Below are positions 34,316 to 36,487 of a DNA stretch of 36,487 nt, piece by piece. Where the stretch lies: NCBI GenBank assembly GCA_023393015.1, contig JAEWMY010000035.1:1-36487 (forward strand), given 5' to 3'. Both the position numbers and the translations under genes were made by a program. Position 1 is the stretch's first letter. Each line of letters opens with the position of its first letter. Under the pieces are notes generated by a model. The model saw only the letters and a list, made by a program, of their open reading frames with translations, was not told the origin of the DNA and ran no database searches. The stretch is from Spirochaetota bacterium. GTDB lineage: Bacteria; Spirochaetota; Spirochaetia; Treponematales; Treponemataceae.

Positions 34316-35002
34316 CTACAGCGTCTCCAGGGCCACCGAGGCTACGCGGTAGGGACTCCCCTTCCCTCCCTCGATCTCGACGACGGCATAGCGGCCCTCA
34401 GCGATCGAACCGGGATTCACGAGGGTCGTCGGCCCGATCGTGTCGACGCCGAAGGCCTCGTGAATGTGGCCCGAGACGAGCAACAGGGGCTTATGGGCCT
34501 CCGCGAAGGCGCGAATGAGCGGGGAGCCGACGTGAATGCCGGCGGTAATGAGGTCCACCTTCGCGTCTTTCGGGGGATTGTGCGCGATAACCACGAGATT
34601 GTCCCACAGTTCTCCGTTGCCGGGGCTCGCGGCCTCGGCCAGACGGAGGTCGCCGACGAGGTCCTCGTCCGGCCGCTCGTTGGGCGTATCCCGCATGAAC
34701 ACGGAGGCCCCGCCGGAACCCGCGATCATCAACCCCTCGTAACACACGAGCGAACCCTCGACGCAAACGTCGTAGTCCTCGAGAGTCTCGCGGAATTCCG
34801 GCCCGTCGGCGTTGCCGGTCACCGCGAAAAGCCTGTCATAATGAAACGAAAGCCGCTCGAGCACGGGTTTCCCCGTCTCTGGCCGCCCGATCGCGGCGAA
34901 ATCGCCGCCGAAAATCGTAAAATCGGGAGACGGCTCCTTCAGCGCCAACCGGTCGAGAGCCTCGCTCTCTCCGTGCGCGTCCGATACGACGAGTATCCTC
35001 AT
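34316..35002 (-). CDS. Calcineurin-like metallophosphoesterase (YfcE/MJ0936 type)
   Basis: A 228-residue protein. Metal-binding motifs are visible: SDAHGES (Asp8, His10), GGDFAAIG, VTGNADGPEF, AHNPP and SGHIHEAFG. This pattern fits small bacterial phosphodiesterases acting on cyclic nucleotides or artificial phosphodiesters; the natural substrate is unknown. The ATG overlaps the hisC stop by 4 bp (ATGA). A long upstream extension in the same frame is not coding, since it runs inside hisC in another frame. Confidence 0.88.
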   Translation of the reverse strand: MRILVVSDAHGESEALDRLALKEPSPDFTIFGGDFAAIGRPETGKPVLERLSFHYDRLFAVTGNADGPEFRETLEDYDVCVEGSLVCYEGLMIAGSGGASVFMRDTPNERPDEDLVGDLRLAEAASPGNGELWDNLVVIAHNPPKDAKVDLITAGIHVGSPLIRAFAEAHKPLLLVSGHIHEAFGVDTIGPTTLVNPGSIAEGRYAVVEIEGGKGSPYRVASVALETL

Positions 35003-36063
35003 TTCGCAAGGTCTCCTTTCATGATCCCGAGCAGGGCGTCCATCTGGTCCGCCGTTCCGATCGAGATCCGCACGAAATCCCCGATCCCGTCCTTGTCGAA
35101 GTGACGGACGAGAAAGCCTTTCCGCTTGATCGCCTCGTACGCGTCCCTTCCCGAAACGCCCGGCAGGCGGGCGAAGACGAAATTCGCCCGCGACGGAAGC
35201 ACCTGCCACCCGGCCCCGGCGAGGCCGCGGGCGAAACGGTCGCGCGTACGGCATATCTCGGCGTTGATACCCCTATAATAATCCCGGTCGCGGCACGAGG
35301 CAACGCCGATTTTTTGCGTGAGCGCGTCGACGGGAAAGTGATTGAACGAGTTTTTCGTGGTGAATAGCGCCTTAATTACCGGCGGATTCGCTATGACGTA
35401 CCCGAGTCGTGCGCCCGCGAAGCAAAAACCCTTCGAGAACGTCCGCACGATGACGAGATTCGGGAATTCCGCCAGCAGGGGAATGACCGATTCTCCGCCG
35501 AAATCGACGTACGCCTCGTCCACGACGACGGCCCGATCGGCGGGATAGCGGGCGAGCAGCGAACGGACGCTCGACGGCTCCTCGTATATTCCCGTCGGCG
35601 CGTTCGGGTTCGGGAAGATGATACCGGAGCTCTCGCCTTCGAGAAAGCGATCGAAATCGATCGAGAAATCCGGAGCGAGCGGAACCTTGCGCACGGGAAT
35701 CCCGTAATACCCCGCGTATACGGGATAAAAACTGTAGGTATGCTCCGGAAAGAAGAGCGGACGCGCCGAATCAAAGAGCGCGAAGAACACGAACGAGAGT
35801 ATCTCGTCGGAACCGTTGCCGACGAAGAGCATGTCGCGGGTCACTCCGCCGCCGAGCATCCCGGCGAGCGCGTCGCGCAACTCGTTGGCGTCGGGATCGG
35901 GATAGAGTCTCAGCTCTTCCGCGTCGAAGGAAGCGATCGCCTCGCGCACGGCGGGCGACGGCGGATACGGATTCTCGTTCGCGTTGAGCTTGACGTACGG
36001 TCGGTCCTTCGGTTGCTCTCCGGGAACGTAGGGATCGAGCGAGAAAAAACGTTTCGCAAACAT
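34999..36063 (-). CDS. hisC: Histidinol-phosphate aminotransferase
   Basis: A 354-residue class I/II aminotransferase. It has KLNANENPYPPSP, the PNPNAPTG motif, VVDEAYVDFGG, and the PLP Lys211 in RTFSKGFCFAGARLGY. It converts imidazole-acetol phosphate to histidinol phosphate, but the family can also act on aromatic amino acids. No other his gene is in the window, so a broader role is possible. ATG 36063 has GGAG 7 nt before it; GTG 36069 is an alternative. No convincing promoter was found in the 114-bp divergent gap. Confidence 0.9.
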   Translation of the reverse strand: MFAKRFFSLDPYVPGEQPKDRPYVKLNANENPYPPSPAVREAIASFDAEELRLYPDPDANELRDALAGMLGGGVTRDMLFVGNGSDEILSFVFFALFDSARPLFFPEHTYSFYPVYAGYYGIPVRKVPLAPDFSIDFDRFLEGESSGIIFPNPNAPTGIYEEPSSVRSLLARYPADRAVVVDEAYVDFGGESVIPLLAEFPNLVIVRTFSKGFCFAGARLGYVIANPPVIKALFTTKNSFNHFPVDALTQKIGVASCRDRDYYRGINAEICRTRDRFARGLAGAGWQVLPSRANFVFARLPGVSGRDAYEAIKRKGFLVRHFDKDGIGDFVRISIGTADQMDALLGIMKGDLAK

Positions 36064-36121
36064 AAGCACGCTCCGTCGTTACGTGATTCAATCGCGCGAA
36101 GCGTACAACTTTTTTTTACAG

Positions 36122-36150
36122 TTGACCAGTATCGAGAGCGGGCTTATACT
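36122..36150 (+). promoter_or_regulatory. Strong promoter of the histone H1-like gene
   Basis: TTGACC (36122-36127), a 17-nt spacer, and TATACT (36145-36150), followed by a ~27-nt leader with AGGAG about 7 nt before the ATG. One of the best promoter matches in the window. Confidence 0.75.
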
Positions 36151-36183
36151 ACGCGAAGTATCATCCAGCATAGGAGATGACAG

Positions 36184-36487
36184 ATGAAAACAGTATCCAG
36201 CACTTCCGCAACGAAGTCTCCCTCTAAAAAGGCGCCGGCCAAAAAGCCCGCCGCAAAGAAGGACGTCGCAAAGAAAGCGGCCGCGAAAAAAACGGTAGCG
36301 AAAAAACCCGCCGCCGCGAAAGCGGTAGCGAAGAAGCCGGCAGCGAAGAAGGCCGTCGCGAAGAAGCCCGCCGCCAAGAAGGCCGTCGCGAAGAACCCGC
36401 CCGCCAAGAAGGCTGTCGCGAAGAAGCCGGCCGCCAAGAAGGCCGTCGCGAAGAAGCCGGTCGCCAAGAAGGCCGTCGCGAAGAAAC
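36184..36487 (+). CDS. Histone H1-like Lys/Ala-rich repeat protein (partial)
   Basis: At least 101 residues, open at the window edge. A Ser/Thr/Lys leader (MKTVSSTSATKSPSKKAPA) is followed by decapeptide repeats of the type KKPAAKKAVA with few substitutions. The composition is like the C-terminal tail of eukaryotic H1 and bacterial H1-like proteins, which bind DNA by charge. A role in nucleoid compaction is inferred. AGGAG precedes the ATG at 36184; the ATG at 36177 is out of frame and short. Confidence 0.8.
   Translation, partial: MKTVSSTSATKSPSKKAPAKKPAAKKDVAKKAAAKKTVAKKPAAAKAVAKKPAAKKAVAKKPAAKKAVAKNPPAKKAVAKKPAAKKAVAKKPVAKKAVAKK
36241..36487 (+). repeat. 30-bp coding repeat array of the H1-like gene
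   Basis: From 36241 the sequence has an exact 30-nt period (10 codons), e.g. AAGAAGGCCGTCGCG recurring at fixed spacing. About eight copies are visible and the array continues past the edge. Later copies are almost identical at the nucleotide level, suggesting recent expansion or slippage. Confidence 0.9.

Noticed and set aside
36144..36467. Antisense open frame coding a Phe/Ala-rich repeat resembling a membrane protein
   Set aside because: It is the reverse complement of the Lys/Ala repeat array; AAGAAG read backwards gives Phe codons.
36241..36487. Regular 30-bp array as a CRISPR or minisatellite
   Set aside because: There are no unique spacers, and the period keeps an open Lys/Ala frame with its own start, promoter and ribosome site; it is a coding repeat.

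Overview
The window is one densely packed, GC-rich bacterial chromosome segment of housekeeping genes. It has no rRNA, tRNA, CRISPR array, insertion sequence or phage gene that I can see, and no gene-free stretch over about 120 bases. A diderm spirochaete, probably Treponema-like, fits best. The enoyl reductase is FabV, very close in sequence to the Treponema denticola trans-2-enoyl-CoA reductase as I remember it. There is also an outer-membrane-type beta-barrel, a LolA-like protein, and a Lys/Ala-rich histone H1-like protein. The assignment is inference; no 16S or marker gene was available.

Layout. 1-6109 (+): the 3' tip of a probable pyrE and its terminator, an MFS transporter fused to HEAT repeats, a SpoIIE-type phosphatase, an alpha/beta-hydrolase whose catalytic Ser is Gly, and a U32 family protein. 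6122-14450 (-): a nine-gene fatty-acid synthesis operon, fabD-fabG-fabF-fabZ-fabV-accB-accC-accD-accA, mostly joined by 4-bp stop/start overlaps. It has a strong promoter with palindromes, just behind a TetR gene and an RNA methyltransferase gene (14538-16365, -). 16411-18369: divergent DUF362/ferredoxin and metallo-beta-lactamase-fold genes sharing a -35 hexamer. 18403-21225 (-): pyrF-pyrK-pyrD.

21307-28483 (-): a seven-gene unit of a YtrA-type GntR repressor, an SPFH protein, a LolD/MacB-type ABC ATPase, two different FtsX-type permeases, a LolA-like periplasmic protein and a beta-barrel. This is the best candidate for an undescribed system: an inner-membrane-to-outer-membrane transfer route, autoregulated through two TTGTACTA-type palindromes. 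28552-32712 (-): purD-pyrB-pyrI-pyrC. 32774-34272: a small membrane protein gene divergent from a ketopantoate reductase gene, with overlapping -10 boxes. 34316-36063 (-): hisC and a metallophosphoesterase gene. 36184-end (+): a histone H1-like protein of near-perfect 10-residue repeats, cut off by the window edge.

Together the genes cover most of de novo pyrimidine synthesis (pyrB/I, C, D/K, F and probably E; no carAB), the FASII core (no acpP or fabH) and one envelope transport module. A striking regulatory theme is that eight first genes have a good -10 box only 6-9 nt before the ATG and no Shine-Dalgarno, which predicts leaderless mRNAs. Other first genes have a normal leader with a GGAG-type site.
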